This document shows, piece by piece, positions 24,647-34,881 of a DNA stretch of 64,000 nt; within the stretch, counting starts at the first letter, position 1; each line of letters opens with the position of its first letter. A program made the position numbers and the translations under genes. Source of the DNA: Vicia villosa (taxonomy: Eukaryota; Streptophyta; Magnoliopsida; Fabales; Fabaceae); contig NC_081184.1 of NCBI RefSeq assembly GCF_029867415.1, positions 110,328,226 through 110,392,225 on the forward strand, read 5' to 3'. Below the pieces are notes generated by a model. The model searched no databases and had not been told where the DNA came from. It worked only from the letters and a program-made list of their open reading frames with translations.

Positions 24647-25234
24647 ATCTCCCCCTTTTTGATGATGACAAAAACATATATAAATGATATGAATTTGCAA
24701 TCAGAATAACAGACGGCAAAAGACAATTACACAGTTATAGCATAAGCATATAAACATAATGTGAATGTGTCTCCCCCTGAGATTAACAATCTCCCCCTGA
24801 GATGAATAATCTTCCCCTGAAATTAATACTAGAAGAATTTTATAAATAAAAGACTTCCCTGAGTATTTCAGTAGAGACGTTCACATATGCTTGAACTTCA
24901 GAACATTCACTGCTTCTGATTTCTGCTTCCATAGGACAGCTTTAGAACATTGAATTTCTTTAGATCCTCAGAACATTCACAGCTTCTGATTCCTGCTTCC
25001 ATCGGACAGCTTCAGAACTTGAATTTCTTTGATCCTCGGAACATTCACAGCTTCTGATTCTTGCTTCCAGCGGACAGCTTCAGAGCTTGAATTTCTTCTT
25101 GAATTATTCCATGCTAGATTGTATCAGAACATTGTTGAATGTACTTGAGCATCATCAGAGCATCTTCTACATTCTGAAATGTTACAGAACAAACTCCACA
25201 ACAAAAGTTGTAGCATGAATAAATCATAACTTAT

Positions 25235-25291
<57 letters not shown>

Positions 25292-25774
25292 ACATACACA
25301 ATGCATCAGATTATATATGATAAGATATAGGATTATCAGAACATGTTAAGGACAGAACATAAGTTAATGCATATTCTATCAGAATATCATCACACTTCTT
25401 TCTTCCTGCTTCTGATTCTGAAGCTTCATAGCACTCAGCTTGCTTCAAGAATCCAAGAACTTGATTCATCTTGTTGCTTATTGATCTTGAATCTTCAATT
25501 CCTGCAACAACACAACTTAGAAACATATGAAGCTTGCAGCTTCTGTTAGAAATGTGGGGGCTTTCTTCCCAGCAACTGCTAATATAAATCAAATCATTTA
25601 TCACTATTTCTCCCCCTTTTTGTCATAACATCAAAAAGGATGTAAAAGATTCAGATGTAACCACAGGACAAAGGGAAAGAGAACCAAATAGTCATTGATA
25701 AAATAAGCAGAAGTACAAGAGTTATGCAGAAAACAGATGCAACAAACAAACAGAAAACAACTAAGACACAAAGA
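24647..25774 (-). other. Copia-1 3' tail: repeats, purine tracts, (TA)n
   Basis: No gene. About 24889-25105 has three imperfect 66-70-bp units like those in Copia-2. 25239-25287 is a TA microsatellite absent from the matching Copia-2 segment. A second purine tract (minus CAAAAAGGGGGAGA) lies at 25609-25622. Frames such as 25311-25604 are not supported. Confidence 0.75.
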
Positions 25775-28605
25775 CTAAGACCCTAGCTTTGACAAAATCT
25801 TGGCTAGTGTCTCATGGATCCCATTGTTGCTCTCAGTCTGCCTTGCCATGAAGGCTCTGAACTCTGCATTGGTCTCATCTTGTCTATCCAGACGAGAAGC
25901 CAGGTCATTTTATTCTTCTGCATGGCCTCCAAAGTCCGCACCAGATAGGAGGGTTCACCAGAAGAAGAAACTTCCAGACTTCTGTTGACTGGCATATCAT
26001 CCTCCACTGCTGCTTCCATGGCAGTCTTTTCAGGGAGATCATCAGAATGTACCACCACATTCTCAGCAGGATGATCTTCTGAACGAGAACAGTCAATTTC
26101 TTCAGCATCTTCCATCTCTACATCTGAGTCAGACTCAGAAATAGCTTCAGCATATTCTGGTTCTGGGAACTCAGAATTTCCATCTTCCAAGGCTTGAAGA
26201 ATGGTTGCAAGATTTGTTGGAGAAGGAGGACCAGCTGCAGCTGCAGGATAGACCACCACTGGAAAGTCCATATCAGGAGCACTTTCAGAAGGGTTCATTC
26301 TGAACCAGTTGAACAGCCCCTGAAAGTCACCAGTCAGAACCATGAACTTTGGTCGCCAGACCACAAGAGTTCTGCAGGGATTCGCTTCCAGTTCTGCAAG
26401 GAGCCTTGCTAATTCAAGCTCATCAATGAATTTTTTCTCTTCAAAGCAGAATCGGCCACTACAACTAGTAAACCAAAAATCTTCAGCATCCCTTAGAAAC
26501 CTTTTAGGTCTTGGAGCAAGATATTCACAAGACTCCTGAAGGGCTTTAAAGGCAACATCAGACATGAATCTAAAGGACCGCCAGATCTTTCGCATTGCTT
26601 CATCATCTATTCCACCATGATGAGCTGCACGAAGGACTTCCACACCTCTGTCTACAAGCTGCTTTACAATTGTAAAGCGTACACCAATACTGTAGGGACG
26701 ACGAGGTTTGATTTTGTGTAGACCAAAATCTGGTTTAAGTATGGAGTAGGGCTGCGGATCACGATTAAGTGGAAAAGGGAAATTTTCTACGGTTTCTGAA
26801 AAATTATTTAGTGAGGTGGAGGGAATGGGCTCATTATTTTCAGAAGGAGGAGATAGAGACGAGGGTGAAGATGTTGTGAGAGGAATGACAGTTTGAAGGG
26901 GTTGTATGTCAAGAACAGTGGGTTCAATGACTTGGTCAGATACAGTGTTTATTTGAGAAGGAGAGGGAGGAATGAGAGCATGGACAAGAATGGGTGATTC
27001 TGGTGGGACTGTTTCTGGTTGGTTTAGAGGTTCAGAAGGAGGGGCAACAGATATTGGTGCAACTTCTGATTGATAAGCAGGTGCAGAAACAGGTTCAGAG
27101 AAGACAATACCTTTAGAAACATTCTGAAGAGCAGCAAGTTCAGCTTCACGGCGCTTCTGCTTCTTGGATTTCTTCTCTTCCACTACCTTTGCTTTTCCAG
27201 AAGCAATTTCTTTTCTTCTGGCAGCCATTCGACTGTCTTCTTCCTTTTCTACAGCTTCTGAGGCAACTTCTTCCTCCTCAATATCAGTCACAATCATTCT
27301 TCTTCTGTTCTTCTTCTCAGCAACTTTTTGAACAACAACAACTTTAGATGCCTTTTTCTTTTTCTTTTTCTCAACAGCAACATCTTCTTCCTTTTCTGCT
27401 GTTTTCTCAGACGCTGCTTCTGATTCAACTATAGCTTCAAGTGTAGCAGAACTGTCAGTAGCTACAGGAACAACTTCTGTAAGAACTTCTTTATCTTGAC
27501 TACCAGAGGAACGGTCAAGCTTCCTTTTAGTCCTTCTTTCTTTGTTGACAGCAGCTTTCTGAGCAGGTTCAGGGACTTCTTCTAAGTCAGCAGCTTTTGA
27601 AGAAGGAGCTCTTTTCCTTTTGCCTTTTTCAGGGATAGTTTGGACAGCTTCTTCATTGAGAGAGTTGAGATACCTTGTCCTAACTTCTGGAATCTCATTT
27701 CTGAAGAAGGATTCAAATTCAGCAAGAATAGGATCCCTTCTGTCTTCAACTCCAGAAAGAGGCTTAGGAACGTTCTTTACAGAACTGATTACATTCATCT
27801 TTCTCAAGGTAAGAGCATTCAAGCAGCTTCCTGAGCAAACTGCAAGATCTTTAATGGTTCCTTCTGATTCCAGACTTTCCACAATCTTGGAGTGGACCAG
27901 AAGATTTGTAAAGATTCTTCCAAACGGAATGATGTAGCTCTTTTTCGATTTGAAAGTATCCCTAGATTCTTTCACAGCCTTACACATGTGTTTGAAAATG
28001 ATGTGAATAACATCAACTTTCTTCTGGGTAGCAATACAATACAGAATGTATTGTTGCTCCTTGTTCACATAATCAGCAGAGTGGGTTGATTTCCTGTGAT
28101 AGAAACACCCCAAGAGAATCTTTGTCCAGATTTGATAAATGAGCTTCAAATCTTTAACAGGCTTGTTATATTTTCCTCCATCATAGAGAGTGGATAGAAC
28201 GTCATCCCAGTCTTCTCTTTTATTAAGTTCAAAAGCTCCTTCAGCGGTTCTGAGATCAAACATCATTCTCAGAATTGCTTCTGTTACCACCACAAATTTT
28301 TTATGAACAAAAGATAGGATGGAGGTAGGAGTGACGACGGCATGAATCCAGAATTCCTTCACTAAATCTGGGTAAGTAGGACCACAGAACTCAGCAAAAA
28401 GTGATGTCCATCCCTGAAAAATCATGTCCTCCTTAAGACGAAACTCATGTTCTTCAAGACTGTCAAAATCAACCATGAGTTCACAGATAACTTCCAACTT
28501 GTCTTTAGGGATTGAGCAAGTGATGACCGGAACCAACGGTTGTTCTCCTTCGCGAGGATGAATGGGTGCAGAGGGACCAGCATTGAGAGATGATGAGGCA
28601 GCCAT
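25775..28605 (-). CDS. Copia-1 accessory ORF (putative plant transposon-type protein), frameshifted near its C-terminus
   Basis: Open from 28692; the start I prefer is MAASSSLNAGPSAP at 28605, though the first ATG at 28692 is possible. Residues about 30-300 form a globular domain (PKDKLEVICELMVDFDSL, FCGPTYPDLVKEFWIHA, TPTSILSFVHKKFVVVTEAI, IPFGRIFTNLLVHSKIVESL) resembling plant proteins annotated as putative plant transposon protein. Next come a Lys/Glu-rich, nuclear-signal-like stretch (KKKKKKASK; KKSKKQKRRE), a Pro/Ser-rich linker, a second folded segment (YSIGVRFTIVKQLVDRG; ALQESCEYLAPRPKRF) and an acidic tail. Near 25908 the frame slips: the original tail (TNAEFRAFMARQTESNNG...AKILSKLGS) continues in another frame to a stop at 25775, while the shifted frame ends at 25804. 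It sits where an env-like ORF or RT would be. Function unknown. Confidence 0.75.
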
Positions 28606-28689
28606 TTGAGCGACTTTGAGAGAAGAACAAGAACTTGGTTTTCGCTTAGGGTTAGAGAAAAGAGAGAACAGATTGCAGAAATGCATACA

Positions 28690-28760
28690 CAAAGGAAAAT
28701 GAAAAGAGAGCGAAAAGAAACCCTAAAAGAATTTGAAATGAATTTATAGACACGGATTTG
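28690..28760 (-). promoter_or_regulatory. TATA-type promoter of the Copia-1 accessory ORF
   Basis: Minus-strand CTATAAATT (28741-28748) followed by a pyrimidine-rich leader containing AGGGTTTCTTTTCGCTCTC, then the ATG at 28692. The upstream segment (about 28780-28930: ATGAGGAATGACGTTAGG, CACAGTTACCTAGG) is matched upstream of the Copia-2 ORF, so promoter and ORF travel together. Confidence 0.55.
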
Positions 28761-28998
28761 AAAAGACAATGTAATGCATTTTATGACAGTGAACAGTTAC
28801 AAAATCAAATAAAATCAATTGCATTGAATGAGGAATGACGTTAGGTGAGAGAGTGACTTCTGAAATGATTTACACAGTTACCTAGGAAGACGTCCCTTCA
28901 GATGCACGCTTTTACCTGTAGCCAACACGAGTTTACAGCCAGAAGATACCAGATTACAGCTGTCGTCTTGCTTTCAGATGCTGATGACAACAAGACTT

Positions 28999-31749
28999 TT
29001 AGTTTTTAGCATCTGAGAGCAGATTCTGATTCTCACTTTTTAAGAACGCTCTGGTTCTTATTGGATCATCTTTCTTTCCAATAATGATATCTTCTGAGTG
29101 AGCAGATGTGAGTCTAGATGATCTTCTGATAGTTGGTTCTTCAGAAATTCTCAGATTTTCCAAGGATGCAGCAACTTGATCTTCTGATTCTTTGCTGCTT
29201 TGGTTTTCAGCTTCTGAAACTTTTCTTCTTGGTTCTTCAACTTCTGAGATATCAATATCAATATCTGCAAAATTTTCAAACTGCTTTGGCTTTTCAAGAC
29301 CAAGCTTATCATCAAACCTGATATTGATTGATTCTTCTACAACCAATGTTTCAGTATTGTATACTCTGTAGCCTTTAGAGCGTTCAGAATATCCAAGAAG
29401 GAAACACTTTTGTGCCTTAGAATCAAACTTACCAAGATGATCTTTAGTGTTCAGAATAAAACAAACACATCCAAAAGGATGAAAATATGAAATGTTGGGC
29501 TTTCTGTTCTTCCACAATTCATAAGGAGTCTTATTTAGAATAGGTCTTATAGAGATTCTATTCTGAATATAACATGCAGTGTTTATTGCTTCTGCCCAGA
29601 AGTGCTTAGCCATATTGGTTTCGTTGATCATGGTTCTGGCCATTTCTTGTAGAGTCCTATTCTATCGTTCTACAACTCCATTTTGTTGTGGAGTTCTAGG
29701 ACAAGAGAAATCATGGGCAATACCATTTTCTTTGAAGAACTCCTCAAAGAATTTGTTCTCAAATTCACCACCATGATCACTTCTGACCTTTATGATTTTA
29801 CACTCCTTCTCAGTTTGGGTCTGAGTGCAGAATTCAAAGAACACTGAATGACACTCATCCTTGTGTTTTAAGAACTTTACCCATGTCCAGCGGCTATAAT
29901 CATCAACGATGACTAATCCATATTTCTTCCCTTTGACAGATGCTGTTTTGACTGGGCCAAACAGATCAATGTGCAAAAGTTCTAACAGCCTTGAGGAAGA
30001 GACAACATTCTTAGACTTGAATGCAGGTTTGGAGAACTTGCCCTTCTGACATGCTTCACAAAGAGCATCTGATTTGTATTTCAGATTAGGGAGTCCTCTG
30101 ACAAGATTTAGTTTGTTAATCTGAGAAATCTTTCTCAAACTAGCATGTCCTAATCTTCTGTGCCAGACCCATTGCTCTTCAGAAATAGACATAAGACAAG
30201 TCACCTTCTGATTCTTAAGATCCTGAAGATCTGTCTTATAAATGTTGTTCTTTCTCTTGCCTGTAAATAGGATTGAGCCATCCTTCTGACTTACAGCCTT
30301 GCAAGACTTTTGATTAAAGATTATGTCATAACCATTGTCACTTAATTGACTTATGGACAATAAGTTATGAGCTAATCCATCTACTAGAAGAACATTAGAA
30401 ATAGAAGGAGAGTTACCAGACTTTATAGTTCCTGAGCCAATAATTTTGCCCTTCTGATCTCCTCCAAATTTCACTTCTCCAGCAGATTTAAGCACCAGGT
30501 CTTGGAACATAGACCTTCTTCCTGTCATGTGTCGCGAGCATCCAGGGTCCAGGTACCATGACATGTTGTGCTTTTCCTTCTTTGCAGCCAAGGATATCTC
30601 TTCAGAATCTGATTCTGATGTAGATTCTGATTCGTCATCCATTGTGGCCATTAGTGCCAGATTTGCCTGCTCATCTTCAGAGTCTGATTCTGATTCTGAA
30701 TCATCCCATGTTGCCATAAGACCTTTCTTCTTATGAAATTTCTTCTTGGGATTTTCCTTCTGAAGTTTTGGGCACTCACTTTTGAAGTGTCCTGGCTCAT
30801 TGCATTCATAGCAGACAACCTTCTTCTTGTCAGATCTTCTGTCACCAGAAGATTCTCCTTGTTCAAATCTCTTTGAACTTCTGAAGCCTCTGAACTTCCT
30901 TTGCTTGCTCTTCCAGAGTTGGTTTACCCTTCTGGAGATCATGGACAGTTCATCTTCTTCTTCAGATTCTGATTCTTCAGGATCTTCTTCTCTAGCCTGA
31001 AAAGCGTTAGTGCATTTTTTAATATTAGATTTTAATGCAATAGACTTACCTTTCTTCTGAGGCTCGTTTGCATCCAGCTCTATTTCATGGCTTCTCAAGG
31101 CACTGATAAGCTCTTCCAATGAAACTTCATTCAGATTCTTGGCAATCTTGAATGCAGTCACCATTGGACCCCATCTTCTGGGTAAGCTTCTGATGATCTT
31201 CTTTACATGATCAGCCTTGGTGTAGCCTTTATCCAGAACTCTCAATCCAGCAGTTAGAGTTTGAAATCTTGAGAACATCTTCTCAATATCTTCATCATCC
31301 CCCATCTTGAAGGCTTCATATTTCTGGATTAGAGCAAGAGCTTTAGTCTCCTTGACTTGAGCATTTCCCTCATGGGTCATTTTCAATGACTCATATATAT
31401 CATGGGCAGTTTCCCTGTTAGATATCTTCTCATACTCAGCATGAGAGATAGCATTCAGCAAAACAGTCCTACATTTATGATGATTCTTGAAAAGCTTCTT
31501 CTGATCATCATCCATTTCTTGCCTTGTAAGCCTCACGCCACTGGCTTTCACTGGATGTTTGTAACCATCCATCAGAAGATCCCAAAATTCACCATCTAGA
31601 CCAAGAAAGTAACTTTCCAGTTTATCTTTCTAGTATTCAAAGTTTTCACCATCAAATACTGGTGGTCTAGTATAACCATTGTTACCATTGTATTGCTCAG
31701 CAGAGCCAGATGTAGATGCAGATGTATTTGTTGGAATTTCACCAGCCAT
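28999..31749 (-). pseudogene. Copia-1 gag-protease-integrase polyprotein (no RT)
   Basis: Starts MAGEIPT at 31749. Visible order: gag of the UBN2 type (YEKISNRETAHDIYESLKM, ALIQKYEAFKMGDDEDIEKMFSRF), Ser/Glu linker, zinc knuckle CYECNEPGHFKSEC, aspartic protease region (WYLDPGCSRHMTG, where relatives have DSGCS), GAG-pre-integrase (WVWHRRLGHASLRKIS), integrase core (LHIDLFGPV, VIVDDYSRWTWVKF, VRSDHGGEFEN, RTPQQNGVVER). It ends soon after integrase (DDPIRTRAFLK...SDAKN, stop 28999), with no YVDD-containing RT. Stops interrupt gag near 31631 (expected W) and integrase near 29660 (expected K). Compared with Copia-2 it lacks a 658-bp GT-AG segment, with the junction between 30597 and 30598. Confidence 0.88.
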
Positions 31750-31820
31750 CTTTTACTGAAGCGTTTTTCTCTTCCTGAATCTTTTCTAAACATGGTTAAG
31801 TGCTTGCACCTTAGAACCTA

Positions 31821-31833
31821 CGCTCTGATGCCA
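31821..31833 (-). promoter_or_regulatory. Copia-1 primer binding site (initiator tRNA-Met-like)
   Basis: Minus-strand TGGCATCAGAGCG two bases from the LTR end. It is close to the common Copia site TGGTATCAGAGC, complementary to initiator tRNA-Met. Confidence 0.8.
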
Positions 31834-31835
31834 AT

Positions 31836-32999
31836 TGAAGGATAGAAAAACACTTAGAAAGGGGGGGGTTTGAATAAGTGTAGTTTCAAAAACTCGTAAG
31901 ATAAAAATAATTTGCACAAGTATTTTTATCCTGGTTCGGTGTTAACTAAACTACTCCAGTCCACCCTATACAAGGTGATTTACCTCAACTTAGGATTTAA
32001 TCCACTAATCACACAAGATTACAATGGTTTTCCACTTAGACAACTTCTAAGTCTTCTAGAGTCTTCTGATCACAACTTGATCACTCTAGGAACAACTGCT
32101 TAGAGACCTTCTAAGACTTCTCTAGAGTATACTGATCACAACCCGATCACTCTAGTCCTTTACAATTTAATGTAAACAAATTCTAAGAGTATTACAATTG
32201 CTTCTTAAAAAGCGATAATCACAAACTGTGATATTTCTCTTACAGATTTAAGCTTAGACTCACTAAAGTATTACAACAGTAATGTAGTGAGGTTGAAGAT
32301 GAAGTTTGATAGCTGTTGAAGTGAACAGCAAGATAGTATCAGAGATAGTTCAGAATTCGTTCAAAGTGCGTCCAAAATTCGTAACCTTGCTTCTCATCAG
32401 AACTTCATATTTATAGGCGTTTTGAGAAGATGACCGTTGGGAGCATTTAATGCTTTGCGTATTCCGTACAGCATTGTATTTAATGTTTCACTCTTTTGTC
32501 AACTACCTCGATCCTTGCGTTTGCTGTGACTACTGACGTTGCAGTTAATAGCTTCTAACGTTCCTTTTGTCAGTCAGCGTAGCTTTCCATCTAGTACTTG
32601 ATTCTGATTTGTTCTTTGTAAATACTACGTTGAATATCATCAGAGTACAAACAGCTTGGTGCAGAGTATCTTCTGATCTTCTGATCTTGATATGCTTCTG
32701 AGCGTGATTCCATGACTTCAGTGCTTCTGCTTCTGAACTCAAGTTCTTCTGATGCTTCTAATAGACCATGTTCTGATTCTGCTTGACCATCTTCTGATGT
32801 CTTGCCAGACCATGTGCTGAAGTTGCATACTGAACCTTCTGAGTCAAAGCTTCTTAGCGCTGATTTGTGCATACTCTTTATATATTTCCTGAAAAGGAAA
32901 TTGCATAGGATTAGAGTACCACATTATCTTGAGCAAAATTCATATACATTGTTATCATCAAAACTAAGATTATTGATCAGAACAATTCTTGTTCTAACA
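31836..32999 (-). repeat. Copia-1 5' LTR
   Basis: 1164 bp, TGAAGGATAG...TTCTAACA in plus coordinates. It abuts AAGGG (33000-33004), the target duplication shared with the other end. G run of 8 compared with 13 in its partner. Confidence 0.92.
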
Positions 33000-34537
33000 A
33001 AGGGATGGGATATAGAAGGTGGAGGTGCGGTGGATGAGGAAGAAGGGATATCTGAGAGAATGATTGATGAGGATGGAATATCAGAAAGGATAGATTGAGA
33101 AGAGGATGGAGTATTTGTAAAGGGAATTGGTGAGAAAGATTTATCAGAAGGAGTTGGGGGAAGAATACTTAGAGGTGTGGGGTTTAGGATGGGAGAGGAA
33201 AAAGATGATGGAGAAGGATTTGGTAAAGTGAAGTTTACTTTTGGTTCAGATGGAGGTGATTGGAGAGATGGTTTAGGGTCAGAAGGAGGTGGAGTAAAAA
33301 CCTGCCTGGAGACTTGTTTAGAAGAAGCATGTGAAGATCTGGTTCTGTGAAAGGAATCTCTGATCCTTTTCTCCCTTCGTTCAACAGAGTCCACCTTGTC
33401 AGGATCATAGGTGACCCTCAACTTCTTGGCTTTCTTAACCTCATCTTCTCGGGCCTTTCTTTTTAGCCTAGCCTTTTGTTCCTTCTGATCCTTCTTCAGA
33501 AGATCAGCCTTGGACGGAAGTACTCTGCCACGGATCCAAGCAGGATCAATATCTGATTGCTTCCTAACACAATCTTCCAGGTAAAGCTTGACAACCTGAT
33601 GCAGTTCTTTATGAAACAAAGAGGCAAAACCTTCAACAGCAACTCTTCTTGACAGGATGTCAGGAAAGCTTGTGCACACAGAAGGTACATTTTGAATGAG
33701 TTCCAGTCTGAACAAATCCACACCATTGAAGATGGGACCTTGAACTACTCCAAGAAAATGAGACGCATTGAGTTTTCTGATGGAGTCCAGCACTTTGCTT
33801 TTAATCAGAATGTCTGAAATCATTCTTCCGAAAGGAATAGTCTTTCTTGAAATATGAGGGTACTTCGCCCTTTCATCTTCTCTTGACTCAAAAATAGAAG
33901 TCTTCAGATTCTCAAACAGAATATGAGAGATGTTGATCTCTATCTTTCTGCCAATGCAGAAAAGAGTATACTTGTGATCCGGACTGATGTAGGAGGAGGA
34001 GAGCATCTTCTTTCTATGGTGAAGAGAACCCAGAATAATCTCAGCCCATACTTGATAAAACGGCCTTAAGGTGCCCGTGTTATGAGAATCAATTCCAAAG
34101 GCCAGAGAGATTTGTTGTTCAACTTTAAACCAGTCAACTGTTGCATGTTGAAGACCAGACCAACCTTCTTCATCATTCAGATTGTACAGCTTCCTGATGA
34201 GTTTTTCAGTGATAACCACTTCATGCCCTAGCACGAATGAAATGATGGCAGTTGGGGTAACCGTTGCATGTACCCAGAAATCCTTCACAAGTTCAAGATA
34301 AATTGGACCAACTAATCTATCAATATATTTAGACCATCCTTGCTCAAAGATTCTTGCATCACACTTAAAGCCATTTGCTTTTAGGTTGTTGATGTCCACA
34401 GCAGATTCACATAGAACTTCCAGTTCTTCCGTGGGAATTAAGCATGTTTTCAATGGAGCATACTCATATTTGCGTAGAAGGATCTGTGTAGAAGTGAGTC
34501 TTTCTTTTGGATTTGATGAACTTGAAGATGAGTTCAT
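33000..34537 (-). pseudogene. Copia-2 accessory ORF, N-terminal part (split by Copia-1)
   Basis: Starts MNSSSSSSNPKERLTS. The domain order parallels the Copia-1 ORF: IPTEELEVLCESAVDINNL, LVGPIYLELVKDFWVHATVT, PTAIISFVLGHEVVITEKLI, KTIPFGRMISDILIKSKVLD, then basic residues (KKAKKLR) and a Pro/Ser-rich region. Native coding ends at 33000; the last residues of the open frame are LTR-derived. It continues at 23477-23004. Similarity to the Copia-1 ORF is clear but low, in contrast to the near-identical gag-integrase parts. Confidence 0.85.
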
Positions 34538-34608
34538 GATGATTATGCTTTGAGATCAAATGAAAAACTAGGGTTTGAAAAACAGATGCAACGAAAGGGA
34601 TGCACAAA

Positions 34609-34639
<31 letters not shown>

Positions 34640-34881
34640 AGAAGGAATAAAGGTGAAGCGGGTTATTTAAATGATTTGAAAATAAAGAAATCATTATGCA
34701 TTTAATGAGAAATGACATTAGGAGAGAGAACACGGTAAGTGAAATGATTTAACACAGTTACCTAGATCGGCGTCTTTTCAACTGCACGCTTTTTTACTAA
34801 CCGTACAGACACGCATTCACCATCCGAAAATAGATGACAGCTGTAATTTTTCTGAATAGACTTTACGCCTTCTGATTCTGA
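34538..34881 (-). promoter_or_regulatory. Promoter and leader of the Copia-2 accessory ORF, with (GA)n
   Basis: Minus-strand TTTAAATAA TATA-like box (34663-34671), then a CT-rich leader (the plus-strand GA repeat at 34607-34635) and the ATG at 34537. Upstream ATGAGAAATGACATTAGG and CACAGTTACCTAG blocks match the corresponding Copia-1 region. Confidence 0.5.

Larger units (their letters stand above)
23478..32999 (-). mobile_element. Copia-1: RT-less Copia element nested in Copia-2
   Basis: 9522 bp, minus-oriented. LTRs are 23478-24646 and 31836-32999. The target duplication AAGGG is at 23473-23477 and 33000-33004, both inside the Copia-2 accessory ORF. Same architecture as its host: LTR, PBS, gag-protease-integrase, accessory ORF with promoter, repeat tail, LTR. 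No RT or RNase H. About 16 substitutions between its LTRs by hand count. Confidence 0.93.
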
